Part shown: piece by piece, positions 28,625-38,080 of the stretch | Layout: each line of letters opens with the position of its first letter | How positions within the stretch are numbered: the stretch's first letter is position 1 | Assembly (NCBI GenBank): GCA_031177685.1 | Contig: JAPSGI010000002.1 | Location: 124,001 to 188,000, forward strand | Length of the DNA: 64,000 nt | Origin: Solirubrobacteraceae bacterium | Lineage (GTDB): Bacteria > Actinomycetota > Thermoleophilia > Solirubrobacterales > Solirubrobacteraceae | Direction: 5' to 3' | Notes under the pieces: generated by a model | Database searches by the model: none | Told to the model about the DNA's origin: nothing | The model's input: the letters and a program-made list of their open reading frames with translations, nothing else | Translations under genes and position numbers: made by a program

Positions 28625-29869
28625 TCAGTGTCCGGGCAGGGGCCCGTGCTCGGCCTCGAACGCGCGCTTGACGCTGGCGAACGTCTCCAGCGCGCGGTCC
28701 AGGACGGCTCGGTCGTGCGTCGCCATGACGCTGGCGCGCAGCAGCGCGCCGCCCGGCGGCACGGCGGGATGCAGGGCGACGTTCACGTAGACGCCGGCGT
28801 CGTAGAGGGCGCGCCACAGCAGCACGGCTTTCCAGTCGTCGCCCACCACCACGGGGACGATCGGCGTCGTGGCGCCCGCGGAGGTCACGACGCCGTACCC
28901 CAGGTTCGACAGGCCGGTCTCCAGGTAGGCGGCGTTGTCCAGCACGCGGGCGAACAGCTCGGGGCCCTCGGGCGAGCGGCAGATCCTGGTGGCGGCCAGG
29001 GCGGCGCCGACGGCGGCGGGGACGCCGGCCGCGGTGAACATGAAGGGCCGGGCGGAGATCTGGAGGTACTCGATCACCTCCGCGGGCCCGGCGATCACGC
29101 CGCCGCAGGAGGCCAGCGACTTCGAGAAGGTGGCCATGCGCAGGTCGACGCGGTCCTCGACGTCCAGCAGCTCGCAGGTGCCGGCTCCGCGAGCCCCGAG
29201 CACACCGAGCGCGTGGGCCTCGTCCACCATCAGCCGGGCGCCGTAGCGGCGGCACAGCTCGGCGATCTCAGGCAGGGGCGCCACGTCGCCCTCCATCGAG
29301 AAGACGCCGTCGACGACGACCAGCACGCCGCCGCCGTCGGTCGCGGCCTTCTCCAGCGTGCGCTCCAGCTTGTCCAGGCGGTTGTGGCGGAAGGGGCGCA
29401 GCTTGGCCCGCGACAGGATCGCGCCGTCCAGGATCGAGGCGTGGTCGCCGGAGTCCACGACGACCGTGTCGCCGGGCTCCAGCAGCGTCCCGATGGCGCC
29501 CAGGTTGGCCTGGTGCCCGGTGGTGAAGACCAGCGCCGCCTCGGTCCCCATCCAGGCCGCCAGCTCGCTTTCGAGCTCCAGGTGCAGCTCGATCGTGCCG
29601 TTCATGAAGCGCGAGCCGGTCAGGCCGGTGCCGTAGCGCTCCAGCGCGTCGCGGGCCGCCTGCTTGACGCGCGGGTCCCCCGTCAGCCCGAGGTAGTTGT
29701 TGGAGCCCAGCATGATCCGCTCGGCGCCCTCCACCTCGACCACGGGAGCCGACACGGAGTCGATGCGCCGGAAGTAGGGGACGAGGTCGGCCTCGCGGGC
29801 GGCGCGCAGCTGCTCGGCGCGCTCGTGGCCGCGGACCTTCGCGAAGACGTCGATTGCGGTGGGAGGCAT
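28625..29869 (-). CDS. Alpha-oxoamine synthase, serine-palmitoyltransferase-like (PLP)
   Basis: 'GSNNYLGLTGDPRVKQAARDALERYGTGLTGSRFMNGTIELHLELE', 'DEAHALGVLG', PLP-Lys motif 'ATFSKSLASCGG'. Confidence 0.88.
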   Translation of the reverse strand: MPPTAIDVFAKVRGHERAEQLRAAREADLVPYFRRIDSVSAPVVEVEGAERIMLGSNNYLGLTGDPRVKQAARDALERYGTGLTGSRFMNGTIELHLELESELAAWMGTEAALVFTTGHQANLGAIGTLLEPGDTVVVDSGDHASILDGAILSRAKLRPFRHNRLDKLERTLEKAATDGGGVLVVVDGVFSMEGDVAPLPEIAELCRRYGARLMVDEAHALGVLGARGAGTCELLDVEDRVDLRMATFSKSLASCGGVIAGPAEVIEYLQISARPFMFTAAGVPAAVGAALAATRICRSPEGPELFARVLDNAAYLETGLSNLGYGVVTSAGATTPIVPVVVGDDWKAVLLWRALYDAGVYVNVALHPAVPPGGALLRASVMATHDRAVLDRALETFASVKRAFEAEHGPLPGH

Positions 29870-29884
29870 ATAGGGTCCGACCTC

Positions 29885-31054
29885 GTGTCCGTGGACGTCC
29901 GTCCGGTGGCGGGGCGGCGCGATCTGCGCGCCTTCGTCGAGCTCCCCTACCGGCTTCACTCTACATCGCCGTACTGGATTCCCCCGCTGCGGCTGGAGCG
30001 GCGGCTCTTCCTGTCCCCGCGCTTCAATGCGTTCTTCGACCGTGGCGAGGCGCAGCTGTTCCTGGCGCGCCGCGGCGATCGGGTGGTGGGGCGGATCTCC
30101 GCCCACCTGGACCCGCCCCTCAACGAGTTCCACGGCAACGCCTGGGGTCTGTTCGGCTTCCTGGAGCTCGAGGACGACGCGGAGGTCGCCGGCGCCCTGT
30201 TCGCCGCGGCGGAGCGCTGGCTGCGCGAGCGCGGCCGCGACCGCATGGTCGGGCCGATGGACTTCCGCATGAACGACGAGTGCGGCGTGCTGATCGAGGG
30301 CTTCGACCGCGAGCCGATGGTCAAGCAGCCCTGGCATCCGCCGTACTACCAGCGGCTGTGCGAGGGGGCGCTGGGGCTGGAGAAGGTCGTAGACCTCTAC
30401 ATGTGGGAGCTGCACATCTCCGACCGCGCGAGCATCGTCCCGGCGATCTTCGAGCTGGCCGAGCAGGTGCGTCCCAAGCACGGGATCGCGATCCGGCGCA
30501 TGCGCCGCCGGCACCTGCGCCGCGAGCTGGAGCTGTTCGGCGAGATCTACAACGACGCCTGGAAGCGCAACTGGGGCTTCGTCCCCTACTCCAAGAAGGA
30601 CCTCGACCACTACGCGCAGGAGCTGCAGCTGGTCTTCGACCGCGAGTGGTTCATGGTGGCCCAGCACGCCGACGAGCCGGTGGCGATCGCCATCACCGTC
30701 CCGGACGTCAACCAGGTCCTGCGGCGCATGGACGGGCGGCTGCTGCCGCTGGGGTGGTGGCACTACCTGCGCCGGCGCCGGGTGATCGACCGCTGCCGCG
30801 TCGGCTTCCTCGGCGTCAAGCCCGAGTACCAGCACACGGGCGTGGCGGCGGCGCTGTACGTCGAGCACTTCGACACCGCGGAGCGAAACCCGATCAAGTG
30901 GGGCGAGATGGGCTGGATCCTGGAGAACAACCGCTCGATGAACCGGGGCATGGAGGCCATGAACGGCCGCATCGTCAAGCGCTACCGCATGTACGAGCGG
31001 CGCTTTGAGGCAGACGCGGCGCCCGCGCGGCCCAAGAACGTCGCGCCGGCGTAG
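29885..31054 (+). CDS. GNAT-like N-acyltransferase family protein
   Basis: 'LHSTSPYWIPPLRLERRLFLSPRFNAFFDRGEAQLFLARRGDRVVGRISAHLD' plus C-terminal 'VGFLGVKPEYQHTGVAAALYVEHF...GWILENNRSMNRGMEAMN' as in the YghO-like GNAT family; start GTG 29885 or 29891. Confidence 0.75.
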   Translation: MSVDVRPVAGRRDLRAFVELPYRLHSTSPYWIPPLRLERRLFLSPRFNAFFDRGEAQLFLARRGDRVVGRISAHLDPPLNEFHGNAWGLFGFLELEDDAEVAGALFAAAERWLRERGRDRMVGPMDFRMNDECGVLIEGFDREPMVKQPWHPPYYQRLCEGALGLEKVVDLYMWELHISDRASIVPAIFELAEQVRPKHGIAIRRMRRRHLRRELELFGEIYNDAWKRNWGFVPYSKKDLDHYAQELQLVFDREWFMVAQHADEPVAIAITVPDVNQVLRRMDGRLLPLGWWHYLRRRRVIDRCRVGFLGVKPEYQHTGVAAALYVEHFDTAERNPIKWGEMGWILENNRSMNRGMEAMNGRIVKRYRMYERRFEADAAPARPKNVAPA

Positions 31055-31121
31055 GTCGCCGTCGCACGCGTCTTCGCGGCCGATCGCGTCCGGCGTCCGC
31101 CGCGTCACTACACTGGCCGGC

Positions 31122-31424
31122 ATGGCCGAGCCCGCCCGCGAGGACCTCCTGCCCGTGCTGGCCGAGGTCCGCCCGCTGGAGGCCGAGCGCGCCGCCGGGG
31201 AGGTCGTGCGCCCGGCCGTCGCCTCGCCCGCCGTCCAGGCCGCGGCCGTCGCCGCCACGGGCTTCGTGGCCGGCGCCGCCACCGTCGCGCTGGCCCGCCG
31301 CCGCGCCCACCGCCGCGCCGCCGCGCCGCGCCGCAAGCGGCGCAAGGCGGCCAACGACCTCGTCGAGGTCGTCGCCTCGCGCTCGTTCCTCGTCGACATC
31401 CACTTTTTGGGGTCGCGAGACTGA
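31122..31424 (+). CDS. Small Ala/Arg-rich hypothetical protein with one hydrophobic segment
   Basis: ATG at 31122, 100 aa, good codon bias. Confidence 0.5.
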   Translation: MAEPAREDLLPVLAEVRPLEAERAAGEVVRPAVASPAVQAAAVAATGFVAGAATVALARRRAHRRAAAPRRKRRKAANDLVEVVASRSFLVDIHFLGSRD

Positions 31425-31430
31425 CGCACC

Positions 31431-31469
31431 GTGTGGACTTTCCCGCGTATAGCGCGGTCAAGTCCACAC
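31431..31469. repeat. 39-bp palindromic intergenic element, copy A
   Basis: GTGTGGACTT-TC-CCGCG-TATAG-CGCGG-TC-AAGTCCACAC, 7 nt after stop 31424; perfect 10-bp outer and 5-bp inner arms. Confidence 0.9.
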
Positions 31470-31500
31470 TGTGCGCCGGGCGCGGGGCTAGTCTGCTTGC

Positions 31501-32400
31501 GTGGTCGAGGTGACGCGTGAGGTCGTGCCGCGCTGGCCGTGGCGGCTGCCGCGCCACGGCGGGCCGGACGGCCTGGCGCGGGTGGCGGACGGGGCGCTGC
31601 GGCGCCTGCTGCACGCCGGCGACGAGCGGGTGGTGGTCACCGTGCGCCAGCCGGCGCGCGACCGTGCGCTGCTGTCGGCGCGGGCGCCGTCGCGCGCGGC
31701 GGCCGAGCACGGGATGGAGCGCATGCGCTTCGCGCTGGGCCTCGACGACGACCTGCGCCCGTTCTACGAGCGCTTCCGCTGGGACCCGCTGATCGGACCG
31801 GCGGTACGGCGCGACCCGCTGCGCCGCGTGCGCCGGCGGCCCGACCCCTTCGAGGCGCTGGCCTGGGCGGTCACCGAGCAGCTGATCGAGTTCGACCGCG
31901 CCGCCGTGATCCAGCGGCGGCTGATCGCGCGGATGGGGCGCCGCTGCCCCGAGAGCGGCCTGCGCGACGCGCCCAGCGCCGCCGCGCTGGCGGGCTGCGC
32001 GCCCGCGGCGCTGGAGGCCTGCGACCTGTCGGCCTCGCGGGCCGTCGCCCTGGTTCGCGCGTCGCGGGAGGTGGCGGCCGGCCGCGCCGACCTGGCCGCC
32101 CCCGACCCCGAGCCGGGCTGGCGGCGGCTGCGCGCCATCCCCGGGATCGGGCGCTGGACGCTGGAGATGCTGGCCCTGCACGGGCACGGCCGGCTGGACT
32201 GCGTCCCCGCCGGCGACCTCGGCTTCCTCAAGCTCGTGGGCCGCCTGCGCACCGGCAACCCGTACGAGCGCGCCACCGAGGACGAGGTGCGCGAGTTCTT
32301 CGCGCGCTACGACCCGTGGGCGGGCCAGGCCGCCGCCTACCTGCACTCTCCCCACGGGCTCGCCCGCCGCCAGGCGGCGGCCCGGCGCGTCGCGGCCTGA
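31501..32400 (+). CDS. AlkA-like DNA-3-methyladenine glycosylase (HhH-GPD)
   Basis: 'DPFEALAWAVTEQLIEFDRAAVIQRRLIARMG' and HhH-GPD 'LRAIPGIGRWTLEMLALHGHGRLDCVPAGDLGF'. Confidence 0.88.
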   Translation: MVEVTREVVPRWPWRLPRHGGPDGLARVADGALRRLLHAGDERVVVTVRQPARDRALLSARAPSRAAAEHGMERMRFALGLDDDLRPFYERFRWDPLIGPAVRRDPLRRVRRRPDPFEALAWAVTEQLIEFDRAAVIQRRLIARMGRRCPESGLRDAPSAAALAGCAPAALEACDLSASRAVALVRASREVAAGRADLAAPDPEPGWRRLRAIPGIGRWTLEMLALHGHGRLDCVPAGDLGFLKLVGRLRTGNPYERATEDEVREFFARYDPWAGQAAAYLHSPHGLARRQAAARRVAA

Positions 32401-32403
32401 GCG

Positions 32404-32744
32404 CTACCCGCGCCCGGCGGCGGCGCGCACGGTGCCGGCCAGCACTTCCACGGCGCCCGCCTCGTCGAGCCCCGCGCGGCGGGCGAGGGTGCGCCAGGCG
32501 TGGAAGTCGAGGGCGAGGTCGAGCGCGGCGCGCAGGCGGGTCGCCGCCGCGCCGCGCGCGCCCCAGCCGGCCACCAGCACGCGGCCAGGAGCGCCGCGTC
32601 GTCGGGGAAGTGGTCGTAGACCGTCGCGCGCTGGACGCCCGCCCGCGCCGCCAGCTCCGTGACCGTCGTGCGGGCCGGGCCGACGGACCCGTGGAGCTCG
32701 ACGGCGCCTGCGTGATGCGCCGGCGGGTCGTACACAGTGTTCAC
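32404..32744 (-). pseudogene. TetR-family regulator remnant, frameshifted and shortened
   Basis: HTH 'AVELHGSVGPARTTVTELAARAGVQRATVYDHFPDDAALLAACW' in one frame; C-terminal part 'RLRAALDLALDFHAWRTLARRAGLDEAGAVEVLAGTVRAAAGRG' in another. Confidence 0.7.
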
Positions 32745-32765
32745 TCAATCTTCGAGGTGGTCGAA

Positions 32766-33093
32766 GTGAGCGTTTCCGCAGCGGCGCGCCGGCTCGGGCC
32801 GGCCGACGGGCAGACCGTGTGGATCGAGGGTCTGGGCGCGCGCCTGATGGTCCGCGGCGAGCAGTCCGGCGGCGGCTTCTCTAAGCCGCGCGGCGTGCCG
32901 CACGCGTTCTGGAACGCCGGGGACGAGCCTGGAGATCATCAGCCCCGCCGGGTTCGAGGACTTCTTCCCCGCGATGGCCGGCGAGCGCTGGGACGACGCC
33001 GGCGCCCTGTTCGCGCGCTACGGACTCGAGTACGAGCCCGGCTCCGAGGAGCGCCTAGCGCGCGAACACGGGTTGGGCGGGGCCGCCCTCTGA
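32766..33093 (+). pseudogene. Cupin-domain protein remnant, internal deletion and frameshift
   Basis: 'LGPADGQTVWIEGLGARLMVRGEQSGGGFS' directly joined to 'KPRGVPHAFWNAGDEP'; continuation 'LEIISPAGFEDFFPAMAGERWDDAGALFARYGLEYEPGSEERL' in the +1 frame from 32929. Confidence 0.7.
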
Positions 33094-33103
33094 GCGGCGC
33101 CCG

Positions 33104-34114
33104 CTAGATCCCCTGGCCCGGCAGGAACTCGTTGGTCAGCGCGTTGAAGGCCCGCGGCGGGTGGCGCACCAGCTCGTTCTCGTGCATCCAGCGTCCGTAG
33201 GCGTCCCACGCGCGCGGGTCCTGGTAGCCGAAGGGCTTGTCCTCGTCGCGCGGGAAGAAGGCCGGCAGCGTGGCGCGCACGCTCGCGAGCTGCAGCTTGC
33301 GCGTCAGGTCGGGGTTGGCCTTCAGCAGGTGGCCGACCGCGCGCGACGGGTTCTCGCGCGCCGACTCGTATCCGGCCGCCAGCGCGCGCATGAACCGGCG
33401 CAGGCGGTTGCCGCGCTCCCCGACGTCCTCGCGCCGGGCCACGATCACCAGCTCGTTGTAGGTCGGCACGCCGACCGTGTCGACCGGGATGATCGTGGGG
33501 TCGCGGCGGCGCTGGCGCAGCTCGACGCCCTCGTAGTTCCAGAACGATCCCAGCGTGGCGTCCACGCGCTTGGAGAGCATCGCGGGAACCAGGTTGAAGC
33601 CGACGTTGATCTCGTCGACCGAGTTGGGGTTGACGTCGGCGCGCTCCAGGATCGTCTTGAGGTAGGCCGTCTGGTAGGGGATCCCGGCGGTCCCCACGCG
33701 CTTGCCGCGCAGGTCGCGCACGTCGCGGACGCCCGCGCTGCCGATCGCCATGATCGAGGTCAGGGGCCGCTGGACGATCGCTCCCACGGACACCACCGTC
33801 AGCCCGCGGTCGCGGGCCAGCAGCACCTCGGGCTCGTAGGAGATCGCCAGGTCGGCGCGACCCGCGGCCAGCAGCTTCAGCGGCGCGGCGGGGTCGGACG
33901 GCGTGCGCGGGGTGACGTCGAGGCCGACCTTCTTGAACTCTCCTTCGGCGATGGCGGCGTAGATGCCGACGTGGTCGGCGTTGGGGAAGTAGTCGAGGAC
34001 CAGGTCCAGCTTCTCGACCTTGGGTCGCGACGTCGTCTCCTCCTTCTCGCCGCAGGCGGTGACCGCGAGGGCCACGACGAGCAGGGCGAGCAGCGAGGCG
34101 AGGGGTTTCTTCAC
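33104..34114 (-). CDS. thiY: ABC substrate-binding lipoprotein, NMT1/THI5 type (HMP/thiamine precursor)
   Basis: 'LDLVLDYFPNADHVGIYAAIAEGEFKKVGLDVTPRTPSDPAAPLKLLAAGRADLAISYEPEVLLAR'; lipobox VTAC; downstream of a TPP riboswitch. Confidence 0.88.
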   Translation of the reverse strand: MKKPLASLLALLVVALAVTACGEKEETTSRPKVEKLDLVLDYFPNADHVGIYAAIAEGEFKKVGLDVTPRTPSDPAAPLKLLAAGRADLAISYEPEVLLARDRGLTVVSVGAIVQRPLTSIMAIGSAGVRDVRDLRGKRVGTAGIPYQTAYLKTILERADVNPNSVDEINVGFNLVPAMLSKRVDATLGSFWNYEGVELRQRRRDPTIIPVDTVGVPTYNELVIVARREDVGERGNRLRRFMRALAAGYESARENPSRAVGHLLKANPDLTRKLQLASVRATLPAFFPRDEDKPFGYQDPRAWDAYGRWMHENELVRHPPRAFNALTNEFLPGQGI

Positions 34115-34872
34115 GCGTTGTCTCCTTGGTTTCGGTTCGCCCAGGGCACGAGCCGGCGCTCGGCGAGCGCCAGCGCCCCGAACAGGGATACGGCGAACGC
34201 CGACAGCACGACGACCGCGGCGTATGCGCGTGCCGTCTCGAACTGCGGGATCGCCTGCAAGATGAGGTGGCCGAGACCGCGGCTGGACCCGGCCTGCTCG
34301 GCCAGCACGGCGCCGATCACCGCCACGGCGACGGCGATCTTGGCGCCCGACAGCAGCGACGGCAGCGCGGCGGGCGCCTCCACGCGCCGGAACGCCTGCC
34401 AGCGCGAGGCGTCCAGCGTGCGCATGAGCTTGCGCAGCTCGGGGTCCACGCCGCGCAGGCCGTCCAGGGCGGTGACGGTCACCGGGAAGAAGCAGATGAG
34501 CCCGATGATCGCCAGCTTGGGCGCGAGGTCGTAGCCCAGCCAGACCACCAGCAGCGGCGCCACGATCACGATGGGAATCGTCTGGGAGGCCACGAGCAGC
34601 GGGTAGGCGGTGCGGCGCACGAGCGGGGAGAAGTGCAGGGCGACGGCGGCGCCGATCCCCGCCACCAGCGCCACGCCGATGCCCAGCAGCACCTCGCCAG
34701 CGGTCACCACGAAGTCGTCCCACAGCAGGCCGCGGTCGACCCACAGCGCCTCGGCGATCCGCGTGGGCGCGGGGAGGAGGAACTCGTCCACGCCGCCGAG
34801 GCGCGCGTAGGCCTCCCACGCTCCCAGCAGGACGAGGGCCAGCAGGCCGGGCCCGAGCAGGCGGCGCGTCAC
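34111..34872 (-). CDS. thiX: ABC permease of the thiamine-precursor transporter
   Basis: BPD permease 'LLVASQTIPIVIVAPLLVVWLGYDLAPKLAIIGLICFFPVTVTALDGL'. Confidence 0.88.
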   Translation of the reverse strand: MTRRLLGPGLLALVLLGAWEAYARLGGVDEFLLPAPTRIAEALWVDRGLLWDDFVVTAGEVLLGIGVALVAGIGAAVALHFSPLVRRTAYPLLVASQTIPIVIVAPLLVVWLGYDLAPKLAIIGLICFFPVTVTALDGLRGVDPELRKLMRTLDASRWQAFRRVEAPAALPSLLSGAKIAVAVAVIGAVLAEQAGSSRGLGHLILQAIPQFETARAYAAVVVLSAFAVSLFGALALAERRLVPWANRNQGDNA

Positions 34873-35633
34873 CGCAGCAGCTCCAGCGCGCGCTCGCGCA
34901 GCGCGACGGCGGCGGGATCGGTGCGCTTGCGCGGGCGGGGCAGCCCGACCTCGATCTCGCCGACCGCGCGGCCCGGGCGGGGGGACATGACCACGACGCG
35001 GTCGGCCAGGACCACGGCCTCCTCCACGTCGTGGGTGACCAGCAGGACGCTGCGTGGCTCGCGCGCCAGCGCGCCCGCCAGCCACTCCTGCATCTGCGCG
35101 CGCGTCAGCGCGTCCAGCGAGGCGAAGGGCTCGTCGAGGGCCAGGAGCGGCTTGCCCGACAGCAGCGTGCGCAGGAACGCGACGCGCTGGCGCATGCCGC
35201 CGGACAGCTCGTGGGGGCGCGCGCCCTCGAACCCTTCCAGCCCGAGCTGCGCGAACAGCGGGCGCGCGCGCTCGCGCGCCTCGGTGCGCCCGACGCCGCG
35301 CAGCCGCAGCGGAAGCGCCGCGTTGTCCAGCGCGCTGCTCCAGGGCAGCAGCAGGTCGCGCTGGGGCATGAGCACGGCGGGCTCTCCCTCCACGCGCCCG
35401 GAGTCGGGCCGCTGCAGGCCGCACACCAGCTCCAGCAGCGTGCTCTTGCCGCACCCGCTGGGGCCCACCACCGCGACGACCTCGTGGCGGCGCACGCGCA
35501 GGCTCATGCCGTCAAGGGCGACCACGTCGCCGAACGCGCGGCGCACGCCGTCGACCAGCACGCCGCCGGCGGCGGCTCGCGGCTCCCCGACCGGAGCCTG
35601 GCGATCCAGTATCGGTGCTCCCTTCGCGGGCAT
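34869..35633 (-). CDS. thiZ: ABC ATP-binding protein of the thiamine-precursor transporter (true start probably downstream of 35633)
   Basis: 'GPSGCGKSTLLELVCGLQ', 'LSGGMRQRVAFLRTLLSGKPLLALDEPFASLDA'; the called start lies inside the riboswitch. Confidence 0.88.
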   Translation of the reverse strand: MPAKGAPILDRQAPVGEPRAAAGGVLVDGVRRAFGDVVALDGMSLRVRRHEVVAVVGPSGCGKSTLLELVCGLQRPDSGRVEGEPAVLMPQRDLLLPWSSALDNAALPLRLRGVGRTEARERARPLFAQLGLEGFEGARPHELSGGMRQRVAFLRTLLSGKPLLALDEPFASLDALTRAQMQEWLAGALAREPRSVLLVTHDVEEAVVLADRVVVMSPRPGRAVGEIEVGLPRPRKRTDPAAVALRERALELLR

Positions 35634-35716
35634 TACCCCACAGGTTCGAAGGGTCAGCGCCGGTGGGCTCGTCCCCTAGGCGCTATCTCAGCCGGCTTTC
35701 CGCCAGCCCCCCTGGT
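35612..35716 (-). promoter_or_regulatory. TPP riboswitch (THI element)
   Basis: Minus strand reads AGGGGGGCTGGCGGAAAGCCGGCTGAGATAGCGCC...CGCTGACCCTTCGAACCTGTGGGGTAATGCCCGCGAAGGGAGCACC: 'GGCTGAGA', 'GACCCTT.GAACCTG' and 'GGGTAATGCC.GCGAAGGGA' core; boundaries approximate. Confidence 0.93.
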
Positions 35717-35754
35717 GTACGGACGCCCGGATCGTAGCGTGCGCGCCGCGAGCC

Positions 35755-37126
35755 CTACGGCGCGGCGCCGGCGACCGGGCGGGTCAGCGCCTTGACGAAG
35801 TCCTCCAGCTGGGAGGTCGTCCAGCACTCGAACGCCTCGCAGTGGCGCTCGTAGGCGGCGATGACCGAGTCGCCGTAGTTCCAGTACAGCCGCGGCTCGG
35901 GGTTCAGCCAGAACGTGCGGCCGGCGCGCTCGGCGACCTGGGCGAACAGGTCGGCGCGGGGCTCGCGGCCGTTCGTGCGCGCGTCGCCCAGCACGATCAC
36001 CGTGGCGCGCGGGTGCAGGTCGTCCTCGATCTGCGCCAGGAACTCCTCCCACACCCGCCCGTAGTCGGTGTAGCCGGAGATGTCCGCCACGCCCGCGTCG
36101 CGGCCGATCGCCTCGTTGACCGCCTTGAAGTTGCGCTCGCGCTCGAAGATCTCGGTGACCTCGGAGATGCGCTCGATGAACACGAACGAGCGCAGCTTGC
36201 GGAAGGCGTCGTGCAGCGCGTGGAGCACCGACAGGAAGAAGACCGACGCGCTGGTGACGGACGTCGACACGTCGCACAGCACGAGGATCTCGGGCCGGCG
36301 CGGGCGGCGGGGCCGGGTCTTGACCACGATCGGCACGCCGCCCGTCTGCAGGGACGCGCGCATCGTGCGCCGCACGTCCACGTGCGCGTGGCGCTTGCGG
36401 CCGCGCTGCTCGTGGCCCTGGGTGGCCAGCCGGCGCTTGAGCTGGGCCACGATCCGGTGGACCTGAGCCAGGTCGGCCAGCGGGCCGGAGGGCAGCGCGC
36501 GGTCCAGCTCGTTGAGCGGGCGCGCCGGCGGCAGCTTGCGCGTGCGCTCGATCGTCGCGCGCTCCAGCTCGCGGCGCAGGTGCGCCTCGAAGTCGCGGAT
36601 TCCCTCGCGCGGCAGGCCCTCGGCGCGCGGGTCGTCGGGGGGGAGGTCGGGCTGCGGCTCCGCGCGCAGCTCCAGCGCGCGGCGGATGCGCTGCACGTCC
36701 ACGCCGATCACGCCCGAGCCCTCGCCCTGGCGGCCGAAGGCGGCGATGGCCAGGCGGGCGAGGTCGCGCATCGCGCCCTCGTTGCCCTCGCGGATGGCCG
36801 CCGCGATCTGCGCGCGCAGGGCGTCGACGTCCACCAGCTGCGCGCCCGATGGGTCGATGCCACCCTCCTCGCGCACGTCCTGGCGCACCGCCTCGGCCTC
36901 GGCCTGGCGGAAGAAGAAGCGCTCGAACAGCACGTCGAAGATGCGCCGGTCCTCCTGGGACTTGGCCAGCGTCGCGGCCAGCGTCTCGCGCATGTCGGCG
37001 CGCTCGGTCCACGGCACCTCCTCCAGCGCCGAGAAGGCGTCGAGCAACTCGGACGTGCCGACGGCCAGCCCCTCCTCGCGCAGCTCCTCGGCGAAGCGCA
37101 GCAGCTGGCCGGGGAAGCTGTCCGGC

Positions 37127-37143
<17 letters not shown>
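35755..37143 (-). CDS. VWA-domain (CoxE-like) protein
   Basis: 'EILVLCDVSTSVTSASVFFLSVLHALHDAF' MIDAS motif; overlaps the MoxR gene. Confidence 0.88.
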
Positions 37144-38038
<895 letters not shown>

Positions 38039-38043
38039 CTCGC

Positions 38044-38073
38044 TTGACTCTCAATACCCCCTAGGGGTATAGT
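38044..38073 (+). promoter_or_regulatory. Promoter with CsoR-like copper operator in the spacer
   Basis: TTGACT (38044-38049), 18-bp spacer, TATAGT (38068-38073); operator-like ATACCCCCTAGGGGTAT at 38054-38070. Confidence 0.75.
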
Positions 38074-38080
38074 CGCGAGC

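Noticed and set aside
29870-31429. N-terminal 520 codons of the 934-aa minus-strand ORF
   Set aside because: Read-through antisense to the GNAT-like gene; true SPT-like start is the ATG at 29869
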